64,000 nucleotides of DNA from Nymphalis io (Eukaryota; Arthropoda; Insecta; Lepidoptera; Nymphalidae), in the NCBI RefSeq assembly GCF_905147045.1, contig NC_065894.1:8531501-8595500 (forward strand). Reading direction: 5' to 3'. Position 1 is the stretch's first letter. Each line of letters opens with the position of its first letter. Of the stretch, positions 53,701 through 64,000 are shown in pieces. A program made the position numbers and the translations under genes. Under the pieces are notes generated by a model. It was given only the letters and a program-made list of their open reading frames with translations. It was not told where the DNA came from and ran no database searches.

Positions 53701-56700
53701 CTTTCTAAGGTTGATGAAAGAGTTCAAGCTAGTGTAGAAAAACTCGGTGTCCGTATATACCGAAAGTGCTATTTGAATGGCTGGTCGCAGCAAGAATCTC
53801 GTGTACAGTTCCTCCGTCTTATGACGCCATTGCACGCCGTCCATCTACCTTGTTTTGCTTTATTCTATTTTGGGATTAAAGCTATAAATTTGTGTGCTTT
53901 TAAAGGTATTAAACATTATTTTCTATATTATCATTATTTAAGTAAATAGGTTAGTCGATGGAATCGATAGATGAACGCCTTATATTATTAAATCACCGCC
54001 AACCATAGGATCTAAGATATTATGATTCTTGTATTTGTAATGACCTACAAACCAGACGATGAAACAACATTGTATTGATGTTATGCGGTAGAAATATTAT
54101 GTGTGTTACTAAAGCAAAAAGGACTGCGTAGAACTCTATGTCTTAAGAATATGCTTCTTAGAAATTATCATTTATAAGGCTTTATTTATAATTAGCTATT
54201 AAGAATAATATAAATAAATAAAGATATTGTAACAGATTGAAGTAAGGATTCTAGATACACTGACTTGAAAATGTTATCATATAATATCAATTTAAATTTT
54301 AGCTATAAATGACTGTGGTTTAGTGTACGATGGTGGTCTGGTGGTCGGTCCGATGTTCGATACCAATGATCCCCATGTATTTGGGGCCGGTTCTTGCGCG
54401 AAATATTCTCGTCGACTCTATGCGCTACACCATCTCCACAAATATTACTGCTCCGAGGACGTTGGTGAAGCGGTAAACAAAGAGAGAGAACATAAATAAC
54501 TAGTTCTGTAAGATTGATAAATGCTGTAGCGCTTTTGTCCATATGACTTAAATAATAATTAATTGTATAACTAATTGTTCAATTTATAAGTAAAAGTAAT
54601 TTGATATTATTAGGTAAGTATGTGTAGTCTAGTAATATATCGTTAAATTGCTCTTATTTTATTGTTTAATTAAAATGTTTTATATAAACGGTAAATAAGA
54701 ATTTATTTATATAAAGATACAAGGAATAATCCGTGATGGCCTAGTGGTTAGAACGTGTGAATCTTAACCGATAATTGTGGGTTCAAATCCGGGCGAGCAC
54801 CACTGAATTTTCATGTGCTTAATTTGTGTTTATAATTCATCTCGTGCTTGACGGTGAAGGAAAACATCGTGAGGAAACCTGCATGTGTCTAATTTGATTG
54901 AAATTCTGCCACATGTGTATTCTACCAACCCGCATTGGAGTAGCGTGGTGGATAAGCTCCAAACCTTCTACTCAAAAAGGGAGAGGAGGCCTTAGTCCAG
55001 CAGTGGGACATTAACAGGCTGTTACAGTACAAGGAATACATAAATGTAAATAATAATTATCTCTCATTGCAGCTAGCGAAGCTTTTTCTAAGTAAACTGG
55101 ATCCCTTCATGACGGGCAGCGTTGATTTTGATCCTCTTTATTCGGATCTGATGTCACGATACAGCTCTTGCTTGCTGGCGTAAATCTTTTGTCGTCATAT
55201 ATACTTTTAAGTTTGGCTTAATTGAGATTAAAGCTGTAGAACACACAAAAGAGTAGAACATACATACCCGGATAAGGGTATCTTGGCTTGGAAACTTGAT
55301 CTACATACTTAGCTATTCCAGTTTTTGATTAAATTACCTATAAAATACTTTTATCTTCTAGATGCCGAAGTTCCCATGCGAGTATTATGAGTACTCGTCG
55401 TTCATCTAGCAGTCCTTCTAAAAGGTTTGTTTTACTTAATAATTATTGTTATGTACTATAGTGGTCGGTCCGTTGGATTATGAGAGTAGTGGAATAGTGT
55501 GCACCTGTGTTTGTCGAACATCAAAATATATCCTGCGTATATTTTTTGTAGAAATATTTATGCATGTATGTATGTATTCCATAGTACTATTACATTATTG
55601 TTATACCAAAGCTTTTCTTCTTAATTTTCTTATATTTTACCATTTTGTAAAATGTCTTCTTCATGCGTAAATAAAATTAAACGTTCATGAAAAAATGTTA
55701 CTTTTACTTAGTCGATGGCAACCTGTAATGAAGTTTGAATCGCCAATAGTTCAGTCAGCGACGTTGCCGGGGCCGCTCCACTATATGCGTCTGCGCAGGC
55801 CTGGTCGGGATATACCGATGGCAGTGAAACTGTTGTTACCTAATCAAGTAAATCTGCTAATTTTTCTTTTTTACATCGAGCTGGGCGATAGACTACACGT
55901 GCGGTTTGTGTTTTGATTAATGGGAAATCATTTTAATCTAAATCAAGAAAATGATTTGGAAAGAAAATAAAGCAATAAAGTATCGAAATTTTACTACATG
56001 GTAGGGCTTTGTAAGCCCATCACGGTAGGTACCACCCATTCGTGAGATATTCTACCGCTTAACAGCAATACTTAGTATTGATGCGTTTTACATGAGTAAG
56101 TGACATAACACCTTATCGTTTGTTTCCAAGGATGGTGCGCATTGGCGATGTAAGGAATGGTTATTATTTCTTACATTACCGATGTTGGCTGGTGGTGACC
56201 AAATCACCGCAGACAAAGTGATGAATGAGTGGTACCATCTGTTTTTGTTTACACTAAGTAAATATATGTATGATTTAACTGTATTGAATGAATTTACTGC
56301 ATTTTCTCTGGTTCCTCCTTAAGATTGGGAAAGATCGAAGTCTTGGCGTTAAGTCATATAAGATATATATTTTGTATACTATATTTTGTTCCGTCCAGGG
56401 TCATACACTTGTAACGGATACACGGCAGAACTACTTTAGACTTCAGATAAATGCATTGCATTGTATTGAATCTATTACTTGCCTTTCGAAGAGGCAATTT
56501 TCCTGCGAAACTCTCACTCAATTGTATGGAAAGCATGAAGCGTATTTCAATAATCTTCTCGGCAGATTTAAAGTAAGTAAAGAAGAGTTTCTTTCACATG
56601 TCAAATCAATAAAGACAGAAAGAGATAAATCAATGTTTAAGTAAACAACCATTAAACATGGTATTCTGAATTTGGACGGTTAAAATTTTTGAACAAATGC

Positions 56701-57956
56701 TAAAAGTGAAGCAAAAAATATTTTAAATTACTCGTCTTCAATGTAATAAAATTTATCTATGACTTTATATTTCAGATGAATCTTATAGATGATTTGTTTG
56801 AATATTTCATTCAAACATGGACAGCGGCGCTATATCAAGAGCCCTTCGGTGTTCTTTTACAAGATGTCAACGAACAGGGAGGAAATACGGTTGTGCTTTT
56901 ATTAATAGATCATCGGAAAATATAGATTATTATAATATAATATAACGTCTCACATTGTCACAATGAAATATACTGGTTTTATATAAGTAAGCTCTATATC
57001 GAGTAATATTCGACATGTAGGAACACTAGAGAAGTTAAACCCGTGATGATACTAATCAGAATTTGCATCGCATCTTCTGATAGAGTTAATTCATTTCAGA
57101 TAAAACAAAAGTGTTACAAACAATAGTTAACGTAATATAAACGCATCAAAATTATATTAAATTATTTATAATTAGGATATACATATTCAATACAACTCAA
57201 TTCAATACAATGTCATTATGTCATTTATTTCGTACCTTCCGTCCATGTTTGTTAGCTCATGCTAGTAATCGGTTGGGTAAACAGGAACCAGGAAATTTCA
57301 CCACATTCACGTCACTAGGCTTTTGCTAATAATATTAAAATAACTTGGCTATAAACATTCTTAAGGTTTATGACGTGGTGAAAACCAAATACGAAGAATT
57401 CTTTGGTGATCGGAAACCTGATATTAAACTTCACCATGAATCTTTGTCTGACAGTGCATCTTTTCGCCAACTGTATTGTAAGGTAATCATTTTTTTTATA
57501 ATTTTTGAGTAATCTGTTCAAAAGAAGAGTACAGAAGCTACTCACTATGCCATTTCATTACGAATACGTATATCTAGGATTATTAGTAAATGCTACAGGT
57601 GCCCTTTATTTTCTTTAATTCGAATTCTAATACTTATTTAGACCTTGTAGTCAGTGGTTTTGCATGATTTAAACTAGCGATCTTCGTTTACGAAAGAGTA
57701 TTAGATTGTTATAAGCCGATAAAATGATTTAAATCTAGATATTCTTTACTTGTGGGAAGAAATATAAATTATAATACAATATATTGCTTTTTGATTTCAG
57801 GAGTGTGGACAAAACGAGGCGCTGCGTCATGAATCTGCAACATTCTGGAAGGCTATTGGCGGTGAAAACATCGTGTACTCTCACTTCGTTCGATATCTCA
57901 ATAAAAACATTATAACCAATCCTAATTACGCTGTGCCTAGGAACGAGTTTATTTAA
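41789..57956 (+). CDS. Cfap61: Cilia and flagella associated protein 61
   Basis: Thirty exons join in frame: 41789-41934, 42212-42346, 42792-42952, 43817-43961, 44209-44344, 45066-45211, 45310-45391, 45910-46124, 46861-46949, 47694-47811, 48438-48549, 49199-49275, 49923-50099, 50289-50367, 50431-50556, 50809-50918, 51271-51402, 51920-52114, 52214-52342, 52659-52819, 52932-53113, 53710-53905, 54303-54472, 55073-55179, 55362-55424, 55712-55847, 56399-56572, 56776-56889, 57366-57482 and 57801-57956, giving 1361 residues. The family hallmark EEDNDDLVPIIERHS is encoded at 44209 onward. Two nucleotide-binding-like strands appear: SSIVVVGASRTG near residue 708 and VVVYGDCIEAYSCIAALLEL near 903. CFAP61 belongs to the calmodulin- and radial-spoke-associated complex of motile axonemes, so in an insect it is expected in sperm. 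Some donors (GTTAGA, GTTGTG) are weak. AATAAA follows the stop at once. Confidence 0.93.
42618..42708 (+). mobile_element. SINE family A 3' fragment in Cfap61 intron
   Basis: Shows GTGGAAGATGCTCCAAACC, CCCAGCGGTGGGATATTTAC and AGGCTGTTAC, the last third of family A. The head and middle are absent. Confidence 0.7.
43045..43420 (+). mobile_element. 3' fragment of a non-LTR retrotransposon
   Basis: Plus-strand translation of about 43057-43310 gives HVFPSSYNPGSFKRGVKKHL after RTSKKWNSLPA. I recognise this as the C-terminal tail found after the reverse transcriptase of jockey-like insect LINEs. A stop follows, then a short 3' UTR ending in GAATATAAAAAAA. It is 5'-truncated and carries no reverse transcriptase core. 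It lies in Cfap61 intron 3. Confidence 0.75.
43430..43525 (-). repeat. Fragment related to SINE family C body
   Basis: ATTGTGCATATTATACTGCA and the downstream GGCACGGCAGCCCGACGTGA resemble the reverse complement of the family C body. The match is weak and the fragment directly abuts the LINE 3' end. Confidence 0.4.
44389..44470 (+). mobile_element. SINE family C head fragment in Cfap61 intron
   Basis: Shows GATACCGAGGATCTGGGATT, a B-box-like remnant, and TCCCTGGTCAGGCCGATAAA, corresponding to the head of family C. It starts about 45 bases after the exon ending at 44344. Confidence 0.55.
46343..46475 (-). repeat. Interspersed repeat family B fragment
   Basis: Reverse complement of the 3' part of family B (GGTAGGCGGACGAGCAAATG, GCCCATAGACATTGGCAATG, then GGGAACTAAGATGTTTTGTC). 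It lies between the Cfap61 exons at 45910-46124 and 46861-46949. Confidence 0.7.
47244..47558 (-). mobile_element. SINE family A, full-length (minus strand)
   Basis: Complete reverse-complement copy from CGTAACAGCCTGTGAATGTC to CTGGGCCATCTCGGCC. It is flanked by a 12-base duplication CAAAAATCAAAT at 47232-47243 and just after the head. Good preservation and an intact duplication indicate a fairly recent insertion into a Cfap61 intron. Confidence 0.85.
48118..48392 (+). mobile_element. SINE family C copy in Cfap61 intron
   Basis: Head CTGCCTTGTTGGCTTAGTGG, then TAGCCTGGAATCTAGAAATT, TCAGAGAGCACGTAAAGCC and CATCGTGGCCGAAATCGGTC. The B-box portion of the head is deleted relative to the copy at 49317. 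Confidence 0.75.
49317..49638 (+). mobile_element. SINE family C, full-length with target-site duplication
   Basis: tRNA-like head (CCTCGTTGGTCTAGTGGATA with B box GGTTCAATTCC), body with GGAAATTGGAAGTGTGTTCA and end GCCGTGGCCGAAATCGGTCT. It is flanked by a 15-base duplication TATTATARGTATTTT at 49302-49316 and 49639-49653 with one mismatch. It sits 27 bases past the donor of the Cfap61 exon ending at 49275. Confidence 0.85.
53394..53682 (+). mobile_element. SINE family A just upstream of a Cfap61 acceptor
   Basis: Head AGCCGAGATGGCCCTGTTGG, B box GGTTCAAACCC and end CACAGGCTGTTACTG. TTAACAG flanks both ends, a likely short duplication. Only about 27 bases separate it from the exon starting at 53710, so the branch point of that intron may lie within the element. 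Confidence 0.8.
54729..55027 (+). mobile_element. SINE family A, full-length with target-site duplication
   Basis: Head CCGTGATGGCCTAGTGGTTA, B box GGTTCAAATCC and end AACAGGCTGTTAC. It is flanked by a perfect 11-base duplication TACAAGGAATA at 54718-54728 and 55028-55038. It ends 45 bases before the Cfap61 exon at 55073. Confidence 0.88.
55463..55545 (+). repeat. Possible family C fragment in Cfap61 intron
   Basis: GTGTGCACCTGTGTTTGTCG and the nearby ATATCCTGCGTA resemble the 3' third of family C. The match is partial and I am not certain of it. Confidence 0.35.
55995..56215 (+). repeat. Interspersed repeat family B copy, decayed
   Basis: GGTAGGTACCACCCATTCGT, ATATTCTACCGCTTAACAGC, GCGCATTGGCGATGTAAGGA and GGTGGTGACC keep the family order with internal deletions. 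It is located between Cfap61 exons at 55712-55847 and 56399-56572. Confidence 0.7.
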
Positions 57957-57962
57957 AATAAA
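57957..57962 (+). promoter_or_regulatory. Poly(A) signal directly after the Cfap61 stop
   Basis: AATAAA begins on the base after the TAA stop codon. If it is used, the 3' UTR is only some tens of bases long. Another AATAAA lies about 45 bases further on. Confidence 0.6.
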
Positions 57963-59900
57963 TTTGACTAGTTTTATCTGTGTTTAATTTTTAAAATCAA
58001 TTAATAAATAGACAACTGTTCAGGAGATGTTATATTATACAAATGTCTCTCATAATTGAATAGCAATTTGACACGACCAGCTACAGCAAAATAAAAGGTT
58101 TTTTTTTTTTTATTGCCAATCAATTACCGACATTGCATACACTGATATAATAATAGGCTAAACGTCTGGTTCTTGGGAACCAGATTGGTTTATATAGGTA
58201 TAAAAGTAAAAAGAGTCCCAAAAGTTAGAGAACAGGAACGCGTTAAAGCGAATTTGAGTGCCAACTGTTGTTTCTACTGTCTACCAGTGGATTCGAGCAT
58301 GCTCTACGCTACCTTGGCCTTGAATGTTTTTTAATGTAAACACAAATGAAAAACAAACCATTTTTCAAATATGTGTTATTAAAATATACCTAAAAAATAA
58401 AACAAAAATACCTTTTAGACAATTTATTTAATTTTACACATGTTCATTATAAGACAAGTTTCCTTATAGATAATATTTACATAAAAAAATGCACAGATGG
58501 CCTTTAAACGGCATTGAATTTTCTTTTAATTTATCTATAGTTCTTCGTATATTGTACAAAGTTGAAATGATAAATACAATGTGGTTTTTCCTTATTTATA
58601 TTAAACTACAATAACGATTTTTGTAAGACAAATATGACTAGTATGAACATTTGGCACGGGTTTAAGTTTGCTTACAAACTGGCGATTTACAAGTTTTTAA
58701 TATCACTTAATGTTAATAAATGCATAAAGTCAGACGCAATCAACACTATTATATCCATCCTAATTGAAAATTAAAATTATTAATAATTTTCAGTTTTAGT
58801 TGTTGACAAATGTAAAAATGTTGTAGGTGTAGGTACCGTGACTGTTTAGCATTATTTTGAATTGCCAGTGTGTACAGTATTTAGAATGTAATGTGGAAAG
58901 GTAATCTTAATATTAAAATTTGACTAAATAATAATTTAACATTACCATATCGTTGAGCTTTTAACGCCTTAAATGTATCATGCAAACGGTTTAATATTTA
59001 CACAGGCTGTATTGCAATTAATAATTAAAAATTTCGTACATTTATGATAGCTCCTTGCTTAGTTTTTATTTTAATATAAATAATTTACCATACTATTTGA
59101 CATTGTATCGGTAAAATAATAAGTCACCCTATGATATAGCAAATAGTGAAATTATATTTTGTTAATCTTTTAAGAAAACATTTTGCATACAATTTTGACA
59201 TATGTTTGTCAGATATGTTTCTACACACAAGGAGCAATCAAAAACACGATCTTACGACTTAATTCACTTAATTAATACAACAATCATGAAAATATTATGT
59301 ACTTATTAATTATTTATTTCGAAATGGCTGTACAATATGACTAGCATACACAATATACGTTTATAGAGAAACAGTCGTTCCTTGGTAAATTAACATTCTA
59401 TTTTGTACCTATACATAGTATCTATGCATTACTGTTATTATTTCAACCAAAAATTTAAAGACTAATCTGAAATTATCTTTTGATAAATTAAAAATAAAAA
59501 CAATTTATTAGTGTCCAGTTACATTTAAACTTGAAAATTGAACTAAAATGAATATAAAAACGTAATTACAATTTGGATACATAAATAGCTTGGTATTAAA
59601 CAATTATAAATATCAAATCTGCACATGAGATTTCGTTTTCTCTTTAAATAAATATCTACAAAATGAAACGGCTACCACATATTTAATCTTAATTTCTTCA
59701 TCATCAATCTTTTGACAAGATTAGCAAACTATTCACTCCAGGGCGCTACTACGCATTGAATATCAAAATAATTGAAATATATATAAATACAGTTTTAGAC
59801 GTTCAGCTTTCAATCATCACGTGTTATTAAAGTCACGCTACGTGTGCAGTAAGCTTTATGCATACATTACCTTTAACGACCGAGCGTGTACTCCAAGCGA
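57963..59900. other. Region between Cfap61 and the right-edge gene
   Basis: AT-rich with no coding signature. Given the convergent layout, most of it is probably the 3' UTR of the minus-strand gene whose stop lies at 59958. No repeats of the families seen elsewhere are present, which fits transcribed UTR under constraint, but that is inference. Confidence 0.55.
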
Positions 59901-59957
59901 CTACGGGGATGCGTAGTCGTGCGGCGCCGGGGAGTAGTCGGCGCCGTGCAGCAGCGA

Positions 59958-62900
59958 TTAGGTCTGGTATTGGAGCATAGGGGCGGCGGCCAGGTTCGCG
60001 TGGTGGCCGCTGTTCATTCGCAGCGCGGACAGCGATTTGTTGTACCACTCGTCTTCTGCACTCATGCCTGTCGATATCATTCGAATTGTTAATATTAGCA
60101 AAGTTCAATTTTAAATGCAAATAAAATGAACAACAAACATACATTTACTTTTGTTTATTTGCTTTAAGTGTAATCATTATGTACATTTGTACTGCTCTGA
60201 AAATTGAATTATTACGAGTTATTTAACAATCTATATTATTGTTATTTAACGTTTTTCAAAAATAATAGTCACGGAAATAAAATATATATAGATTGAAATA
60301 TTATTATAATAGGAAACAATCCCTATATAATATTTTCTGCTGATGGTATTTGTAAAGTTGTTTTTATAATAAAGTTATTTATATAACGATGTGGACAATA
60401 ATGATCATAATAACTTATAGATGTTTACATCTTTGTAATACATCCATGTATTTCGTCTAAGACTGTAGACGTTAAGAAAAGCAACCCTTGTTTTTGTCTA
60501 CTCTTCAAACAAGGCGGTGTTTCCGTCTTTTTATCTTGTTGTTTGGATGAAGAAGGTGATTGCGTCATCACAAGTATATAAATATTGGATCACAGGTATA
60601 TGACCTGTTCAGGAATTTTAGTGTGTTTACAAAAGTAACGACAATTTAGGTGATACCTTAATAATTAAATAACCCTCCAAGGCTTTTACTTAAAAAAGTA
60701 TACATATAATTATAATTATTAATTAAACAAAATTACGGTTAGAAAAATATATAAACCTGCTTAGTTAAGTTTATTTAGCTGATTCTTCTGAGTATTGACA
60801 CATTTCTTTCCAGAAGTAATTTTCAGTCCATCGATAAGCAAATTTAACGCTCATGTATCGAATATAGACTTAGATTCGACTTAGATTTCGCTTAGTAAAT
60901 AAGAATTTAAAAAATGCAGGCAGGATTTCTATTGACATGAATTATAAGTTAATAATTAATTATAAATTGAGTATATAAACACTAATGCTATGTTGTTGTC
61001 AAGTTGCTCTGTTAAAATTTCCCTTGTTTATTAAGTATTATGTAAAGATGCAAAGGGAGAGATAGCAGTTACCCTCAACGGCTTTACCACATAGTGATAG
61101 ACATAAATGTAGACGAGCCGGAGGGTAGTGAGAGTAGAGAGGTACAAGGCGACCCTCGCGTTTTCTCAAGATGCAATCTCGCCGCAGGAAATAAGATATT
61201 TGCGAAGACGCCGCGAGGACGCCCGCCAAAGTAAATGTAGTGGAAATTTTCTTATTAGAATATCTACGGTACGATGCCTCGCCTCCATTACTTGGACGTT
61301 TTTTCTACGCAGGAATCTGGCTTGAGGCTTTTTTCGTTTCACGCGAGGCCGCGATGAGGTACCAAAAATGTTTTATTACTCTTTTAAATTGAAAGTCATA
61401 AATGGTGAAAATGATCACAGTAGAGTCGTGGATCGCGGTAGACCATCTGATGAATGGGGTACCTACTCAGATGAGCTTAAACAAAGCTCTACCACCGAGT
61501 GATTCAATTAATTTATATCAAAAAAATAATATTGGTTTATATCTCTTTATTTAAAGACATCAAGTGTTTTGAATAATTATAAAGTATGTGAGTATATGAT
61601 TTATTTTTCTCATAATCGAAATTTTCTCATAATCTAATTAAAAAAAAAAAACAAAAAATCCATTGTGTATTTGGTTACGTCTGTTCCTGTTCCTGTAAAA
61701 GTTGAGTTTTCGAATAGTGGATTATTGATAGCCAGTTATATAATAGTTTGTTATTTTATCTTATTGTTGAGAGTCCGAACATTGCGGGATTTGTTCTTTT
61801 ATTCAAGAAAATTTTGTTCAAGTTTTAAATGTAAGTAATATACCTGGAATATATTTAGGACAAGTTGGAACATCTTGAGTTCAGTAGAACAGATTTATAA
61901 TCTCCGGCCGCAAACTCAAGGATCATTGAATTAGTGAGACGTACCAGCGTCTTCAACTACATACGACTGACATAAGTACATCATTTATTAACGGAAATAT
62001 CTTAAGTTAATTCAAAGGTAATAACTTGATATCCATTATAAATGTCTCCTGACTTAGAAGGACACTAAAAAAATTGTTTTGCCTTGCATTTTATTTGAAA
62101 TTAAATGACAAAAAACTTTAGAATTTAATATTATTAATACGTTAATTAAATATATGAAATGAATACTTCGTGTTAAAAATAATTACTTACAAGAGTAAAA
62201 AGTTTCAAATATATAGGAAACTATTAATGAAAATATTTATTCAAATAAACAAAATAGTAATAAAAATAAAAGTAGTCCACAATTTACTAGGAGTAACATT
62301 TTTTACCGAGTTTAATAGTACTTAGTGTCTTTGACGCAGCTATGACAAAACACTTTACAGCGAACAAAAGAAAGAATTCCTGTGACTTTAACAAATTCTA
62401 ATTAAGTTTTTTTTCCTTTTCGAGATCATCTGGCGGAACTTAGTCGTGGCCAGCAAAGAGCAAGTTTTCTCATTATTATAAGGGATATTTGTATAAAAAC
62501 GAGGCTGCGATCATCCGGGCTCCGCAACTTTATAATTGCCTTGACGGTTCTAATAGAAAGTTGATGAAAGCTGCCGCGCGAGTCTACCGCTTCTTGTTTT
62601 ACACTTCAAACTTACATCTTAGTTCGTACTCGATTTAATTTCGTATTATTCATTGTGTTAGGCGGTGGGTGGTAGCAACCGGTGAAATAATAAAACTTTG
62701 TATTTAGTATCTTATTCCATACCATATCGCTTTAATACAAACTACAAACTTTAATACTTGTTACATTTCAATTAATTATTATTTATTTACCTATTTTAAT
62801 GTTTAATAGCATATTGTAATACATATGGACCAAATGTGTTTTATTGTATTTTTATAATTTTATTATCAAATAATTATTATAATAATTTGGTAGTTAATAT

Positions 62901-63627
62901 ATTTATAGATGTATACTGTGAAGTGATATGATATGAAATAAATGCGTTATTTTTGTTCTTGGTACATATTCAAAGTATTTATTTTTGACGAAATATAAAA
63001 GTTTTTTTTTATAAAAATAAAGTTTTTTAAAAAAAATTCGTATATGGAACATGATTTTAATAAAATAATACCTTACTTGAAGTATCCAAGTAATGTATTA
63101 TATGAAAATATGATTATCATGTATACATACATACATTTTTATGTTTTCGTATGTATGTTTTTTGTGCACTCTTACAAGCGGTCTTTGCTGTAGTACCTAA
63201 GTTGGGGTAACAGAGAATGTTTTTATTATTTGTCCGCTTTTTGTACAATATATTTTCTGTGTTGTGCAAGAAATATTTAAATAAAATAATACATGCAGCA
63301 ATATTTAATTCAGCAGGGTTTTCGGAATTTTTCATCATATCCTTACTTTATTTTATTTATTTTATGTGGAGTTCCACGCCGCCGTCGGATCTTTTACGTC
63401 ACAAAGTGACGGATGTTGGACTATGTTCTTTTCGAGACAGTTCCTAAGTCTCAAAGTAATATGATACAAAGTCGAGGCCACTCACCCATAGTATCCTGTC
63501 GCATGCCGACGGCGCTCATGTTAGCGCTGTGGCCCATGGAGAAGCCTTGTGGCATCGGGTAAGAGCCTCCACCCATTTGTGAGAGGGAGAAGATATCCTT
63601 TTGCAGCTCTTCGTAGCTGCCGTGGTG
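59958..63627 (-). CDS. C-terminal exons of an unrecognised gene, 5'-partial
   Basis: Two minus-strand exons join in frame: 63627-63486 (acceptor TTTAG, donor GTGAGT) and 60055-59958, ending in TAA. They encode 79 residues beginning HHGSYEELQKDIFSLSQMG and continuing with a Met/Gly/Ser/His-rich stretch and EDEWYNKSLSALRM. The other two frames of the first exon contain stops, and both exons are GC-rich against the surroundings. I do not recognise the protein. The low-complexity, His/Met/Gly-rich tail with one conserved-looking acidic-aromatic patch is the kind seen at the ends of developmental transcription factors, but there is no domain here to prove it. The gene continues beyond 64000. An open 18-codon extension follows the stop. 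Confidence 0.72.
60056..63485 (-). other. 3.4-kb intron of the right-edge gene
   Basis: Mostly AT-rich. Two GC-richer, non-repetitive patches stand out at about 61035-61365 and 62430-62600. A small family B fragment lies at 61433-61500. I see no additional exon that keeps frame. Confidence 0.55.
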
Positions 63628-63741
63628 CTAAATAGGAGAAACAAGAGAATTAATACTAAAATATATTAAAATTATATAACAATAGTTCTTTGGTGTTTAA
63701 CGGTTTCGGAAAAAAAATATTACATCGATTTTGTTTTATTA

Positions 63742-63915
63742 TTTGGTAAATGGGCCATCGGTGGTAAGTGGTAACCATCGCCCATAGATATTGGTATTGT
63801 AAGAAATACTAACCAGTCGCAGTGCACCACCTTAAGAACTAAGATGTTATGCCCTTTGTACCTGTACTCACACTGGATCATTCATCTTCAAACCGGAACA
63901 CTACAATACTAACTA
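63742..63915 (-). repeat. Interspersed repeat family B copy (minus strand)
   Basis: Reverse-complement family B blocks (CGCCCATAGATATTGGTATT, CTTAAGAACTAAGATGTTAT, CATCTTCAAACCGGAACACT). It is followed by a 13-base G run at 63925-63937. It lies upstream of the exon at 63627. Confidence 0.7.
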
Positions 63916-64000
63916 TTTTTTATAGGGGGGGGGGGGGTATAGAATATAAAAATAAGTATAACAACAGTAGACCGCACCTACTTAAAACGTAATATTTACG

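Noticed and set aside
1..64000. CRISPR arrays, bacterial operons, prophage or a dedicated biosynthetic cluster
   Set aside because: All supported genes are ordinary intron-containing animal genes; repeats are dispersed SINE-like elements, not evenly spaced arrays.

Overview
The window is nuclear DNA from an insect, almost certainly a lepidopteran. It is AT-rich, its genes are cut by many short GT-AG introns, and it carries several families of tRNA-derived SINEs and other short interspersed repeats that I associate with butterfly and moth genomes. That order-level call rests on memory of those repeats and on protein resemblance, not on a database search. There is no bacterial, viral or CRISPR-like content.

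I rebuilt five protein-coding genes by following reading frame across splice sites. (1) 1-13618, plus strand: the e(y)3/SAYP gene (PHF10 family), entering from the left edge, with one 4.7-kb disordered exon, then RG-rich, SAY and tandem PHD-finger exons. (2) 17861-26315, minus strand: a complete 12-exon diphthine-ammonia ligase (Dph6), with an N-terminal PP-loop ATPase and two C-terminal RidA-like domains, 711 residues. (3) 31771-37396, plus strand: a complete 10-exon CoREST/RCOR corepressor of 496 residues, with ELM2, SANT, a Cys4 finger-like segment, a coiled coil and a second SANT. (4) 41789-57956, plus strand: a complete 30-exon CFAP61 ciliary protein of 1361 residues. (5) 59958-63627, minus strand: the last two coding exons of a gene I do not recognise, which continues past the right edge.

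Genes 1 and 2 are convergent, 2 and 3 divergent, 3 and 4 in tandem, 4 and 5 convergent. e(y)3 and CoREST both encode chromatin regulators; Dph6 acts in translation-factor modification and CFAP61 in the axoneme. I see no sign that they form one pathway, so this looks like ordinary gene neighbourhood rather than a cluster. Codon use shifts sharply within genes: coding exons between about 7.2 and 21 kb are strongly GC-rich, while the 5' exons of the same two genes are AT-rich.

The rest is introns and intergenic DNA with repeats. The most interesting observations are a SINE whose target-site duplication copies a Dph6 splice donor, a degenerate repeat array of about 16 copies in e(y)3, a coding-like extension after the stop codon of the right-edge gene, a Cys4 finger-like segment between the SANT domains of CoREST, and a dense run of cloning-type restriction sites in a Dph6 intron.
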